From: Psilocybe azurescens
Lineage: Eukaryota > Basidiomycota > Agaricomycetes > Agaricales > Agrocybaceae
DNA: 64,000 nt
Assembly: GCA_023853785.1 (NCBI GenBank)
Contig: JAJIRX010000019.1
Span: forward strand, 62,001 to 126,000
Direction of reading: 5' to 3'
The notes below the pieces were generated by a model. That model was not told the origin of the DNA and did not search any database. It saw nothing but the letters and a program-made list of their open reading frames with translations. The translations under genes and the position numbers were made by a program. Below, piece after piece: positions 43,784 to 56,000 of the stretch. The number at the start of each line of letters is the position of its first letter. Positions within the stretch are counted from its first letter, which is position 1.

Positions 43784-44703
43784 ACTAAAAACAGAACTCC
43801 GTTTCGTTATCCCTTTCACGAGTTTTGAGTAGTGCTGGCTGCAGTTGAATGTCAATTACATAGTAACCCCAACTACTATACATTCAATATGTATATCACT
43901 GGCCATGAAATCACAACATAATTTTCCCTTCACGCTATAACTCCACTGGTGGTATTGAATGGTAGACCGAAGTCGTGCACAGTCATACACAGTTCGAGCA
44001 CGGAAAGGACTTCCATCCATAACCCTTCAATTTTGGAACTCCAATCTCAACTAATGTATGCTTCTGGGACCAGTGAATGGTCGACTTCATAGAATATTCA
44101 CAAAATGACACCACTTTCGTCTCAATTTTCTCCTCATTCAAGTGCAACAAACTAAACCTAGTTGGTAATTTAACTGCATAGACTCAGTCGCGTCGAAGTC
44201 ACACCAATAAATTCATCACGTGACTCTTCAAGCGTGACTGGGATGCCCCTGATTGACCGAGATAATCATTGGCCAATGCAGACATTGCCTTCTCTTCCAC
44301 GCCGGATACGTGCCCTGTCGGTTTTACTGTTCTTAGCGGGTATTAAAAATAGGTCCGCTTCACTACTTGCGAAACAGGTAGTGCAGTTTCCGAAAGATTG
44401 AAGGGAACAAAGTGACTTTATAGATATCTACTGGACCATTTCGAATGCACGGAAACAAACAAGAGCTTGAACAACACATATATATTAAGTGGCTTGTGTT
44501 AAACAAACGGTCTTTTCCACCGGCCGTTTGCTCGACTCCATTCCCTATCATTACATATGCCCTAGTATGCCTTTGGCCGGTATCTAATTTACTAGTATAA
44601 GTATTCTCTCCCGTCACTCACTGTATTTCATTCAAACATCTCCCATCCCTCCACATATACTACTATATACTTAATCTTCAAAGAAGACTTTCCGGTTCAG
44701 CCA
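43784..44703. other. Intergenic, nothing recognised
   Basis: No gene is recognised in the 900 bases after the SDR stop. Confidence 0.5.
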
Positions 44704-45560
44704 ATGGTGAAGGTGAGATGCACTCATATTCGTCGCATGCTATTCACTAACAACCGCATTTCAATCTGCTAGATATGTCACGCGTCATTAGGATTCCAGG
44801 TCGTAGCTAGCTTAGTCTGTCGCTTAGAACTTTCCAGGAGATTTACCACTGGCCTATGGAGGTGAGTATTATTTCTATCCATAGCAAATATATTGGGCCT
44901 GAAATAAATGAAACGAAAAGCCTTATGAGACGACGCTGCGGACATCCTCCCAGACGAGGCAATGGATGTCAACGTCTTTGAATGTCCATATTTCCATTCA
45001 TACCTAATCAGCCAGGAAGATCTTCTTAATCAGCCTCTTCGGGCGTACAATCAACAGCGGGATCCCATGGACATTGCTTTCTCAGCTACTATCAATTTTT
45101 ATTACAACCTTTCTTGGCATCGACATACTCGCCTTTCACAGGCGGCGGGACCTCTTCATCGATGTCTTCTGCATTACAGACCCAGTTCTATATGCCCTGG
45201 CCTTTGAGGTGCCACAGCAGCCACGCAACCTGTTCCAACGGATTTTAGAAGCCCCACCGTATCGACCCTGGTACACTGACTGTATCTCCCACCTGACAGC
45301 ATCTCCTGCAACAATTAATTGTTCGTTCGCATTCATTTTATTTCATCATTCGGGTAACTGATTCTTCTGAATCGATTTTATAGGAACATTTGCATCCCCT
45401 TGGATCTTCTTTACGTTGCTCAACCACTTTCTCCCTATCCATACTTTCGATGTTTCTTACTGCAATCGTACCCACTTCTGTTTCGAGCATCGCTTTTCTG
45501 TCAAACACTTTTCGCATTCTTTTAAGTCCGACTATTTGACTGCTATCATTTGCTTCTGAT
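44704..45560 (+). CDS. Doubtful gene, unresolved exons
   Basis: An ATG at 44704 (MVK) is followed by a plausible GT-AG intron. Around 44930-45140 one frame reads DDAADILPDEAMDVNVFECP then SQEDLLNQPLRAYNQQRDPM. From 45074 a second frame reads FLGIDILAFHRRRDLFIDVF and ITDPVLYALAFEVPQQPRNL. Both look like coding sequence but overlap in different frames, so either exons were misread or one is a shadow. No family is recognised. The second frame is moderately hydrophobic. Confidence 0.25.
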
Positions 45561-47006
45561 GCTCTTCAATCTACTATCTTGATACATTTTAACCATATAT
45601 GTAGCTATATCACATAATATCTGTTCTCAGCATTCTCTACGCCTCTTCTGTATGTAATAACATACTTTTCTTTGTAAATACATTCGATTTCGTATCATTG
45701 TTCTAAAGCTAGGTGTGCCTGAGTCAGAAATGAAATGTACCAAGCCATCAGAAGAGCCCGATATCCATCAATGTCACAACATATCGTCCAGGTATAGAAA
45801 ATACGCTCATTTGGGAAGCTGGTCTGGTGCGGCGTCTTCCTATCCAGCCCAGGTGGATTCTCAGAATCGGCGAGTTTCATTGTTGTTTATCGTGTGTATC
45901 AAGATTCAAGACGGCTTACAATAATACGATCATAATGGGAGCCGCTTCAGGTGCGTAAGTGAGACCACCATCCAAATGTTATATCCATGGCATGGCACGA
46001 ATTCAGGGAGGATGGGTGAGTGTGTTCACCGCCCTGGGATACGTTACTCTAGTCGCGTTCAATGGGCTCGACGTGACTTTGTCCTGTACCATAGCTATTG
46101 AAGCAAATTGCATTCGCCAGCGTTGAGGACAAACACATGATTTGGAACCCTATACATCGTCACCCAAACCACCAACAGAACACGCAACCACACACACCGC
46201 ATCATGATACTTAGCCTGGCACCAGATTGGGACACGGACGACTAGCTCTCCCTTGTACGTGTAGAGCACATACGGGCCAATATGGTCAGGCTAAGACATC
46301 GATGGGTCGCAGGTCGTACGTCAGCTTCCTCGGCGAGGATAAACCCAGAGATAGATATACAGAAGGAGAGTAAAACGTGAAGTAAAAACAGCATATCACC
46401 TCCGCTCCGAGAGACTTCGAAGTGATATCCTAACATCCAACATCCACTGGAGGTGTGTAGGTGATCAGATAAAGATCTTGTCGACGAATTCCCAAAGTAA
46501 CCCCTGATCCGAGTCGGGTATGGTTGATAGAAAGAAAGCTAGGAAGTAGAGAAAGAGGATCCAGAAAGGATGTATGGGCCAGATATCGGGGAGATAAGAT
46601 GGAGGTCTATGTAGAAGGAGAGGAAACAGGGGATTCAAAATTTATATCGCCTTGGCTCAAGGACGTGGAAAACGTATCCACCACACATCGGGACCTCCAG
46701 ACTCGCCTCCTCTCCATGCTCCCAGAGTGACTATGGTCGGATGAGTCGTGTAGGTGTGAGCAGAAGAGACAGAAGCAGTATTCTAAAATCGTATCCACGC
46801 TTCAATTAAAGTGAGGAAAGAAAAGTGGGACTTCGGATCGATGATGACTGTTCAACTCGAAGATAATCGCCATAAATAGGCACCGACGCTGCGAAACGTG
46901 AGGTCATATTTGGCACACCCTTTAAAAATAACATTATTGAACAGCAGACAAACAACACAGATTCATTCTACATATTCTTCTGACTTGCTTCTGACTCCAA
47001 CTTTCG
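45561..47006. other. Intergenic, nothing recognised
   Basis: No gene or clear repeat. The short frame at 46524-46730 has no recognisable motif. Confidence 0.45.
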
Positions 47007-48053
47007 CTACGCAGCCCGACGCTGCTGTCCACTGACCAAATACACCGCCGCCCTCATCTCTAACAATGGGTCCTCACTCGGGTCGATCCCCTCCACGCGC
47101 GGAATCGGATCGAATATGATGTACTTCTGCTCCTTCTCGCTCTCCTCTTCCCCAATCATCCCTTCGACTCGCACCACGCCCAACTCAACCAGCGCACGCT
47201 CCTCGGGCCAGTGCACGGTCGCATCGTCTGTGATGTCTCCCTCCTCGGCGACTTGTGCTAGGAGCTTGAAGCTGAATGCCCCACCGCCGCTGGTGGACAG
47301 ACGCGCTGCGAGCTCGTCGTGGAGGTAATTATCGCCCTTCGCTTTGACCTCTTCTGAAGAGAGTACGTCGACGCCGTCCTGTGGTACAATGCGATATCTG
47401 ACATAGGTCACTTTCCCATCTGGCCCTATCAACTTGACAGCGGTCACCCCGAAATACGCCTCCCGCGCAAAGCTGGACGGCACAGGCTTCGGCGCCTGGA
47501 CGAACGCCAGCGCAGCCGGATGCGCACCGAGGAACTGTTCCACTGGGCTTGGCCCTCCTCCTCCTCCTCCAGCTTGCGCCGCCTCGATTGCCTTCAAGAA
47601 CTCGAGAAACTCTCCACCTGTGCGTGTCGGGAAGAACGGCGTCGAGTGCGCGATGATGTCCGTGTGCGCGCGGCGGCCTTTCGAATTTAACCCAAGATTG
47701 AAACGCACGGCGATCCCGCGCGGGTCGGCGTTGGCGTCGGTGTCAGGGATAGTGGGGATGCCTGTCGAGTTGGAGAAGCGCACGATGATAGGTGTACGGG
47801 GAGCAGAGGAGCGGAAATGCGGTGCGGTGGAGAGGGCAGATGCGACGCTGGATGGGGTAAATGTGCCTGTCAGGAGGACGCCTTTCGCGTGGGCTGGAGG
47901 GGGTTCGTCGGTGAGTTGTGGATCGTTGATGGAACAACGATAGCGATTCAGCTCACCTGGGCGCATCCCCGCGTGTTTCCCGAACAATGTCTGCAGCTGG
48001 TCCACCAACCCGCGACTGGTCTGCATGATAAGTTCATCTGTCGGGAACGGCAT
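47007..48053 (-). CDS. Catalase-like haem protein (SrpA-type small catalase)
   Basis: Belongs to the small catalase-related family that handles hydrogen peroxide or organic peroxides with haem. The distal His lies in AHAKGVLLTGTFTPS. Then come PIIVRFSNSTGIPTIPDTDA, DPRGIAVRF, HSTPFFPTRTGGEFLEFL, and near the end FDPIPRVEGIDPSEDPLLEM then RAAVYLVSGQQRR, where R-x-x-x-Y fits the proximal haem-ligand Tyr. The catalytic Asn of typical catalases (in NNTPFF) is replaced in AHSTPFF, so activity may be peroxidase-like. The open frame is uninterrupted, but 47894-47956 (63 nt, GT-AG on the minus strand, without stops) is best read as an intron. Splicing joins RP to AHAKG as in relatives and gives 327 residues instead of 348. 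A TATA-like CTATAAATG lies about 60 nt upstream (near 48110). Confidence 0.85.
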   Translation of the reverse strand: MPFPTDELIMQTSRGLVDQLQTLFGKHAGMRPGELNRYRCSINDPQLTDEPPPAHAKGVLLTGTFTPSSVASALSTAPHFRSSAPRTPIIVRFSNSTGIPTIPDTDANADPRGIAVRFNLGLNSKGRRAHTDIIAHSTPFFPTRTGGEFLEFLKAIEAAQAGGGGGGPSPVEQFLGAHPAALAFVQAPKPVPSSFAREAYFGVTAVKLIGPDGKVTYVRYRIVPQDGVDVLSSEEVKAKGDNYLHDELAARLSTSGGGAFSFKLLAQVAEEGDITDDATVHWPEERALVELGVVRVEGMIGEEESEKEQKYIIFDPIPRVEGIDPSEDPLLEMRAAVYLVSGQQRRAA

Positions 48054-48522
48054 GGTATGAAACTACAAGGGGAATGAGAATCGTCAACCTCAATCAATCA
48101 TACCCTTTCATTTATAGAGACGCACAAAACAAGACAAGATCGCGTCTTAATCGTTATCATTTCATTGAACACCCAAAGTGACAGCACGTCGTCCCGATTT
48201 GCTTCCTTGAGAATGTACGTATCAAAACAACAAGTACGTAAATTGAAATTCAGTACTATCAAGGTCTATGATTTATCTATTTATGTATGTCATGAGAAAT
48301 ACACTGCGCTTTAGTCCTCCAGCCCACTATCATCCAGATATTTCAAATTCCACCCTGCGCTCAGGTGATGCGGACTGTAGACATGTATTATCATTTCATA
48401 CCCATCCATCGCCGTCCACTCAGCTTCGAAGCTTCGAAGTACGCCGTATGTGCCCGTCAACGCCGTATCAGTATAAAGGCCATATTGCGTCGGTTCTTAT
48501 TCTGGAGTCGGGATTTGAAATG
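48054..48522. other. Upstream region of the catalase-like gene
   Basis: Contains the TATA-like box on the minus strand near 48110. Nothing else is recognised. Confidence 0.4.
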
Positions 48523-48718
48523 ACGGTTGGGTTTTATCCGATGCAAGGTCGCAGGAGAGTGACCTGGAGGAGCAGTTTGTTTAGAGCCAAGTGGAGGTTC
48601 CGTGTGCTTACTTGCGATGGACGGTTGGGTTTTATCCGATGGAACGTCGCAAGGGAGTGACCTGGAGGAGCGGTTTGTTTAGAGCCAGTGGAGGTTCCAT
48701 GTGCTTACTTGCGATGAT
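48523..48718 (+). repeat. 98-bp tandem repeat, two copies
   Basis: ACGGTTGGGTTTTATCCGAT occurs at 48523 and again at 48621. The following bases (GTGACCTGGAGGAGC, GTTTGTTTAGAGCCA, GTGGAGGTTCC, TGTGCTTACTTGCGATG) repeat with few changes. The period is 98 bp. Confidence 0.85.
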
Positions 48719-49582
48719 CTCGGGTATGCGGTTTGTAAAAGTTAAAGCTCGAAGCAGGAAGTGCGGCGCCTGTTCAATCAAGCTTAAGTGAACGGCATCC
48801 ACCTTAGAGTCTTCCCTACCACATCCTTACCATAATATATATAGTGTCCAAAAGGGGTTTTATTATTGCGCATCAAAATCACGTGTCTAATCTGCCAGCC
48901 AATCATGTTGCGCGCATTTGACAGGAGTTTTGTCATTCGCCGATCTTTCGCACTCACACTGAATAGCTAATTTATGGCTAACCTGTACGATTAATCTTTG
49001 GCCTCCTTCAACGATCAACTTCTTGCAGCTTGGTGACCTTGGTCGGTCGTACTCCGCGAGCATCTCGAAAATCGAGTCCCCGGGGCCGGATCCCATCTCG
49101 ATTCTCTTGACCCTGGAATTGGTATGTCTTGAGTACGTCTGCATGCGCATACTCCATTTGTTGGCAGTCAAACCCGCCAAACTAGCAAGAAATAAATCAT
49201 GCAGCACAGCTGGGTGAGGGGTAACCATGATAGCGCGTTCTTCAACGACATTTCTTGCCATTCTACCTGCTAGAGTTCATCCTCGCTTCCCCCATCTCAC
49301 GCTAATTCAAAAATAGAACTTATTTTACTTATGTCATCTGTCATCCTGAACATACTATCTCAGTTTATTCGCCTAACCTATGACTCTGAGCCTCGTGGTA
49401 CGTAGGATCTTAGGCCACCTTACATACGGTTATTCAATAGCTCTTCCCACAGTCACACTCGGAGGCGAGAAGGTTGAGGTACCAGGTAGACGGCAGTGCT
49501 TGACCTGGTTCAGTGACGTCCACTCCACTGGCAGAACTACAACCCTTCACTGGTTTGATAACTCTTCCCATCCTAAGCAATG
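48719..49582. other. Upstream region of the permease gene
   Basis: A 124-codon minus-strand frame (48887-49261) has no recognisable motif and is not called. Bases 49460-49582 are the permease leader, copied in part at 9.28 kb. Confidence 0.45.
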
Positions 49583-52202
49583 GACAAGGAACCGGACAAG
49601 ACTTCGACCACTATCATCGCCGATAAGGCTTCCACTATTGACGGTGGAAACAAAGAGGGTAAAGATAAAGACGCAGAGATCCTAGCGCGCTTGGGGTACA
49701 AGCAAGGTGTGTTGCCATGCGGATATGAGCCAAACCTTTGAGCTAATGTAATCACGAATGACAATCATACGCTTAGAATTCCGACGCAATTTCAGCGCAG
49801 TCGAGTTGTTTGGGATTGGGTTCAGTATTATTGGGATCGTGCCTTCTTTAGCGTGCGTGTCTTCTAGTCATGGTTCGCTAGCAAGCAGGCTTGAGCTTGG
49901 AACTGATAACGATCTATGTGACATTGGGCCTCAACAGGTCTGTTCTTGTGTTTTCGATCCCGTATGGTGGGGCGTCGGCTATGATCTGGGGCGTGCGTAT
50001 TTCCTACATCTCCTCCACCTGTTGTCATTTATCTCACAAACATGAACCTACTATCTCTACACATCATGGACTGCAGTGGGCTGTATGCGGCATATTCCTG
50101 ACTCTTATCGCACTCGCAATGGCCGAGCTCGGCTCAGCCGCTCCCACCTCTGGCGGGCTGTATTACTGGACGTTCAAATTCTCCTCGCCGAGATGGAGAT
50201 GTCTGCTCTCGTGGATCGTTGGGTGTGCGTGCGAATTTCTATTCATTTTTCTTTCTCGACTGTCGTCTACTGATACCGCATTTACACGTTGTGTTATATG
50301 CACGTAGACTCGAACACGGTAGGCAACATCGCTAGCGTTGCATCTGTAGATTGGGGCTGTGCGGTGCAAATCATGGCTGCAGCTAGTATTGGGTCGGGGC
50401 TCACGTTCCAGGCGACGACTGCTCAGACATTGTGAGTTCAAATCATTCATTCATACAGGCCATGATGTAGCTTCCAAATTTTGTCTAATTTATGATCACC
50501 GTAGTGGCGTATACTGCGCGTTGCTGTTCGCCCATGGAGTCATCTGCAGTTTGAACCCAATCATTGTGGCGAGATTGCAGACACCGTATATTGTGCTTAA
50601 TATCCTGTGAGTAGTCCATCTACTCTACTTTACTAGTAGGATGGTGGTTAGATATAGGAGAGCCACCTCGAGTACTCAACTGTTACACTCACATTTCTCC
50701 AGTCTGTGTTTAGGCCTTATCATTGGTCTGCCGTCTGCTACCCCAGATGAATTCAGGAATAATGCGAAATACGCGTTTGGGTCATTCGACAACAGTAAGC
50801 GTCGCGAACCTGATTTTATCTACTGAACAAGGCTAACTGCATAAATCAAGTTTCGGGCTGGAACAATGGATGGGCGTTTATTCTGAGCTTCTTAAGCCCA
50901 CTGTGGGCCGTAGGTGAGTCAAATTAATGGAAAGATTTTCTAATAAGACGTGCCTCAGCTGAGTGGATCCTCGCCTTGCAGGAAGTTTCGATTCTACTGT
51001 TCATATCAGCGAGGAAGCGAAAAACGCAAACGTCGCCATCCCATTTGCGATCATTCTCGCCACCACGTCAAGTGTGCTTATTGGATGGGGTGAGTACACA
51101 TCATGGCATCGCTTTACTTGAAACATATCTACATTGTGATAATTGAAGGATTGAACATCGCCCTTGCTTTTACCATGGGCACCGATACGACGACTATTTT
51201 GAGCAGTCCAATTGGACAACCAATGGCCACGGTACGTCGTGAAGCAATGATACCGCCGGGATGGCTTACAGGATAATTTTTCTGTATGAAGATCCTTTTC
51301 AACTCCTTCGGACAGAAAGGAACGTTGTCAATATGGGCCGTAATTGTTATTGTGCAGTACGTCATCTCGATCCGTGCGCCAGTCTGGTATACAACGTATA
51401 TTAAACTTTTTGTGTATATTTTAGGTTCACGATGGGAAGCAGCATGGTAGGTCTTCACAAATCAGAACGCATAGCATTATCTCATTGAACACAAATAATC
51501 TCACAGCTAACGGCCTGCTCGCGTCAAATATTCGCATTCTCGCGGGACGGCGGACTCCCACTCTCCTCACTTCTCTACAACGTCAACCCGAAAACTCACT
51601 CTCCCATCCAATGTGTCTGGTTCTCCGTCGTCCTTTCTCTCTTCCTCGGACTGCTGGCTTTTGCAGGGCCCAGTGCTATTGGTGCTGTGTTTTCTTTGGT
51701 TGTGGCGGGTCAGTATGTTGCGTATTCGATCCCGATTCTTGCGCGGTTCTCGGGGGGTCAGGAGTTTAAACCTGGCCCTTTTAGTCTTGGGAAATATGTA
51801 CGTCTGTTACTTCTTAGACCTTTTTAAACGATATTCACTCGGAATACATCTCTGTGACAGGGATTTCCGGTGGCTATTACGGCGGTGACATTCATGCTTT
51901 TCATGGTACTCGCACTGATGTTCCCGGCAAGTCCGAACCCCACATCGAATGATATGAATTATACAGCGGTGGTCCTCGGTACGTCTCGTCTATCGTCTAT
52001 TGAGATTTCAGTGCAGTGAACCGTACTTGTGCTGATGATCTGTGGCCGTGTAGGTGGCACTTTGCTATTATCCGTCATATATTTCTATTTCCCAAAATAT
52101 GGAGGGCTGTACTGGTTCACCGGACCAGTGCGGACTTTAGAGGATGAAGACTCAATAAGTACCGCACAAGATGATATGAAAGAAGAAGTTAGCTCAACTT
52201 AA
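49583..52202 (+). CDS. Amino acid/polyamine permease (APC superfamily, GABA-permease-like)
   Basis: A plasma-membrane or vacuolar transporter with about 12 membrane segments. The ATG at 49583 gives a polar N-terminus (MDKEPDKTSTTIIADKASTI), then LGYKQEF and the first helix FGIGFSIIGIVPSLA. Family landmarks: SVLVFSIPYGGASAMIWG, LAMAELGSAAPTSGGLYYWT (the APC consensus), NIASVASVDWGCAVQIMAA, SGWNNGWAFILSFLSPLWAV, the helix-6 region ISEEAKNANVAIPFAIILAT, a later SRQIFAFSRDGGLPLSSLLY, GPSAIGAVFSLVVAGQYVAY and KYGGLYWFTGP. About a dozen introns of roughly 50-140 nt all have GT-AG ends and keep the frame. No defect is seen. About 520 residues, the usual size. It resembles fungal GABA, choline and other amino-acid permeases; the substrate cannot be told. 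Confidence 0.9.
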
Positions 52203-53081
52203 TGAGCGATGAGGTAGTAGGTACACTTGAAACGAGTCAATCAGATTGAAGCAATTTCCTAACTTACCGACATTCATGGGACGTGACATGTCTCATGTAG
52301 ATACTCATCCACACCTTCACACTTGTATTAGCACACTTGTAAGGCACTATTTCTGGTCAAAATGTGAAAGCAAAGCTTGCATGAGTTGTGAACATATAAA
52401 ACATCGACATAAATCACGACGTGTGCGCGACCGGTGGTACCTAGGGGTCCTGGAGAGGTTGGTACTGGGGCGGAACTTTCTTTCTTTGACATATCGAGGG
52501 CAATAATACGAATAATGACCTGAGGTATAACCATTAAATGATGGATGGAAGGAAATATATTCTAGAAGAAATAAAAGGTTCCATTGACTATTAATTTGAT
52601 TCTCCTAGTAAATATTGGACTGTAAAGAAACTTTCAGTTAGTACACCACCCAACGCTCTATCATCGCGGTAATTTCGTTGGCAAAATCTCTCGGGGTCAA
52701 TATGAGTAAGCAAGCCTGCGATTTTTGGCCTACTGTTTCTCCGAATACCAGCGCCAGCTCACTGAGCTCAGTGCTACCATGATAAGTACTACCACTACGT
52801 ACGACCTCCTATCAATATCCCACGAAAGGATTATAAGTCACATGCGCCACTATTGTGACTCGAAGTGCCATTAACGTTAAGGATTCAGGTATATCGCTTA
52901 CAACCGAGCAGCGTGCCGGTGACACGTCCATGACTGATTGATTGTTGTCCAGGGCACTGGGCAATGTCAACTTTGTGTTATGTACAAGCTATGTCGAACT
53001 GAGAGGGAATCAACCACTTCTCCAACGACAGTCATCATCCGATCCTCTTTGACCTTTTATCTCACAGGCTTGCTGATAGAG
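52203..53081. other. Intergenic, nothing recognised
   Basis: No gene is recognised between the permease and the TPR-CHAT gene. Confidence 0.5.
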
Positions 53082-56000
53082 ATGGATGCACCATTGGGTT
53101 CAACCGTCGATGACGAGTTTGGGGAAGCGATATTGGGAGTGTCCTTCGCTGAGAATTCCTTATCTGAATATGCCGAGACTTCTATCCAAGCATCGGATGC
53201 TCTTAATGTCAGTTGAACTTTTTATTATTGGTATCTATCACCCACTGAATCGGTTACATGCCAGATTAACACTGAGATCGACTCCGAGGAAATGCAACTT
53301 CAATTATTCAGTCTGGCCTGCAACGAACACATGAAGTTTAACCAATCACGTAACACAGAAGACCTGAATAGGACCATAGCCCTCTACTGCTTCGCACTTT
53401 CAAAGATTCCCGAGGACAGTGAGCTTCATCCTAAAGCCCTATTCAATCTCTCTTGTACGCTGGAAGACCGGTTCCGGGAAGGTGGTCTGCTTCGAGATCT
53501 TGATCAAGCAATTTCAGTTAACCAGGCGGCTCGTGATCTTCTTTCACCGACTGACGGCACCCAGCTTCTCTATCTCGACAATCTTGCTGCAAGACTGAAA
53601 ATTAGATTCGATCAAACGAAAGAGCTCGAAGATCTCGATGAAGTAATTGAAGCTCGTAGAGACATCCTGGAACTCGATACCGTACCCCCTGCTAGCCGGC
53701 ATGTATTTCTCCGAAAGCTTGCACGCGCATACGAAAGTCGATTCGAAGAAATTAGAGAACGGGAAGATCTCGATGAAGCGATCTCGCTATACAGAGAATG
53801 TATAGAACTCGTTGCTTCTTCCGAGTCACAAACGGATCTCACCCTTTCCCTTCGTAGTCTAGCAGACGCACTGGTGGAGCTATACGGAGAAACTGGACAG
53901 GAAAGCAATCTCGATGAGGCGGTAATGTTATTCAGACAGACACTTGATCTTGACGATCCATCTGTGGAAGGGCGATCCACATCTCTCCATAATCTCGCAT
54001 ACGCGCTAAAAATGCGATTCGACCAATCTGGTCAGCAACAGGACCTCGAGGAGTCCATTAAATTGCATAAACAGATGCTCGAGTTGCTGCCAGCGCACCA
54101 CCGAAGCAGATCTACCTCTATCATTAACCTCGCAAATGCGATTATGGCACAGTACGAGCAAACGGGTCACGAAAGCGATCTTGAGGAGGCGATTCAAATG
54201 TACCAAGAAGGTCGAACCTTAGAGCAAGAGGTGTCCGGACCACCAAGTGAAAGCGAATACATGGCCGTAAACAATCTCGCGGCTGCACTCCAGTATCGGT
54301 TTGAACTAACCGGTCAGCGGGATGATCTCGATGAATCAATTCTACTTCACAGGAGCAATCTAGAACTACTTCCTGCACGCCACCCTAGACGACCTGAATA
54401 TCTTACTAATCTAGCGAATTCATTGAACACTCTATGCCGGCAAACGGGTCATCGTGGGACTATGGACGAGGCAATCTTGGCTTACAGACAGGCTTTCGAA
54501 CTGTTCCCGCCATCACACCCAGTGCGATCACGATTTGTCAACAACCTTGCACAGACACTTCTTTTGCGCTTCGAACAAATAGGCCGGCAAAGCGATTATG
54601 AGGGAGGCCGTGGCATTGCATCGAAAGGCTTTGGAACTCCATCCTGGGTCCCATCCGGTCAGGGTCCACTCTTTGAACAACCTCGCCGATACGCTCATGG
54701 CCACAACACGTACCGAAGACAGAGAAATTGAAGAACGTAGAGTCGAGGAGGCGATTGGCTTGTATAGAGAAGCTCTGGAACTCTGCGATTCATACCCTTC
54801 CAGCCGAGCAACGGTACTCAATAGCCTTGCAAGTACGCTTTTAGTTCGATTCAAACGGACTAGTACAGAAGACGATCTCGATGAAGCAGTTCTGCGATAT
54901 AGGGAGGCACTCGCGCTCCTTCCTTCATCCAGCCCATCTCAGCCGTTATATGTCAGTAATCTTGGACATGCATTCCACAGTCGATTCAAACACATGGGAG
55001 CGCAAGATGACCTTGTTGAAGCAGTCGCATTGAAAAAAAAAGCTATTGGCCTATTTCCTTCCCCACATCGACAACGATATGTCTGCTTTACAGACCTGGG
55101 AAACCTTTTACCCTTGCCTACATACGAATGGAAGACCCGGCTCATTTGGAGGAGGCGATGTCTTCCTATAAGTTGGCTCTGCAGAATGCCTCGCATAGTG
55201 TCTCCAGTATACATAGCATCGCGGATACTTGGTCGTACCACGCAGATCGTCTCAATCACTCGTCAGCACTTGAAGCATATAATGCTGCCTTGCAGAGCTT
55301 GTCCCAAATGGCATCCCTCAGTCTTGATATATACTCCCGACAACGTGTTATTCAGACAGCCAGAGACGGATTGGCTACCAGAGCTGCCTGGTATGCCATC
55401 AGGAAAGGTCATTTCGACAAGGCGATTGAATTTCTGGAGGGAGGACGAGCTATATTCTGGTCTCAGGCTCTTCACCTTCGTACTTCGTTTGATCGCCTAC
55501 GAGATACGGCACCAGAGCTTGCTCATCGACTGCAGGGCATTATAACCGAGCTGGAGCATGCGTCTTATTGTAGTACCCTTTCCACCGACCCGACATTGGA
55601 CAACAAATCAAAGATGTCTCTGGAGATACAGGAAGCTCGGTTCCGGCAACTTGACGAGGAATGGTCCAAAGGCCTCAGCGACGCTCGAAATATACCCGGA
55701 TTTGAGGATTTCCTCCAGGCCCGTCGCTTGATTACGTTACAAGCAGCGGCAGCTCAGTGCCCCGTTGTTTTCCTTGTTCCAAGTAAAGAGTCCAGTGACT
55801 GCCTCATTATGACAACCTCAACAATCCGCCATATTCATTTCTCTGGCTTATCCGAAGAGACTCTGCGTAACCTCGTCAACATGACAAAGCTTGCCTGTTC
55901 CCAGAGACCAGCACCACGATTCGAAGCGCGCAACCAGGGAAACAATGCCTCGTTAAATGAGAGCGTAGATATGTACGGAGACTTGATTCGGGAAGAAATG

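Noticed and set aside
46524..46730. 68-codon plus-strand frame
   Set aside because: Short, Arg/Glu-rich, no homology recognised and no gene context.
48887..49261. 124-codon minus-strand frame upstream of the permease
   Set aside because: No recognisable domain and no supporting gene structure; it could be chance or an old remnant.
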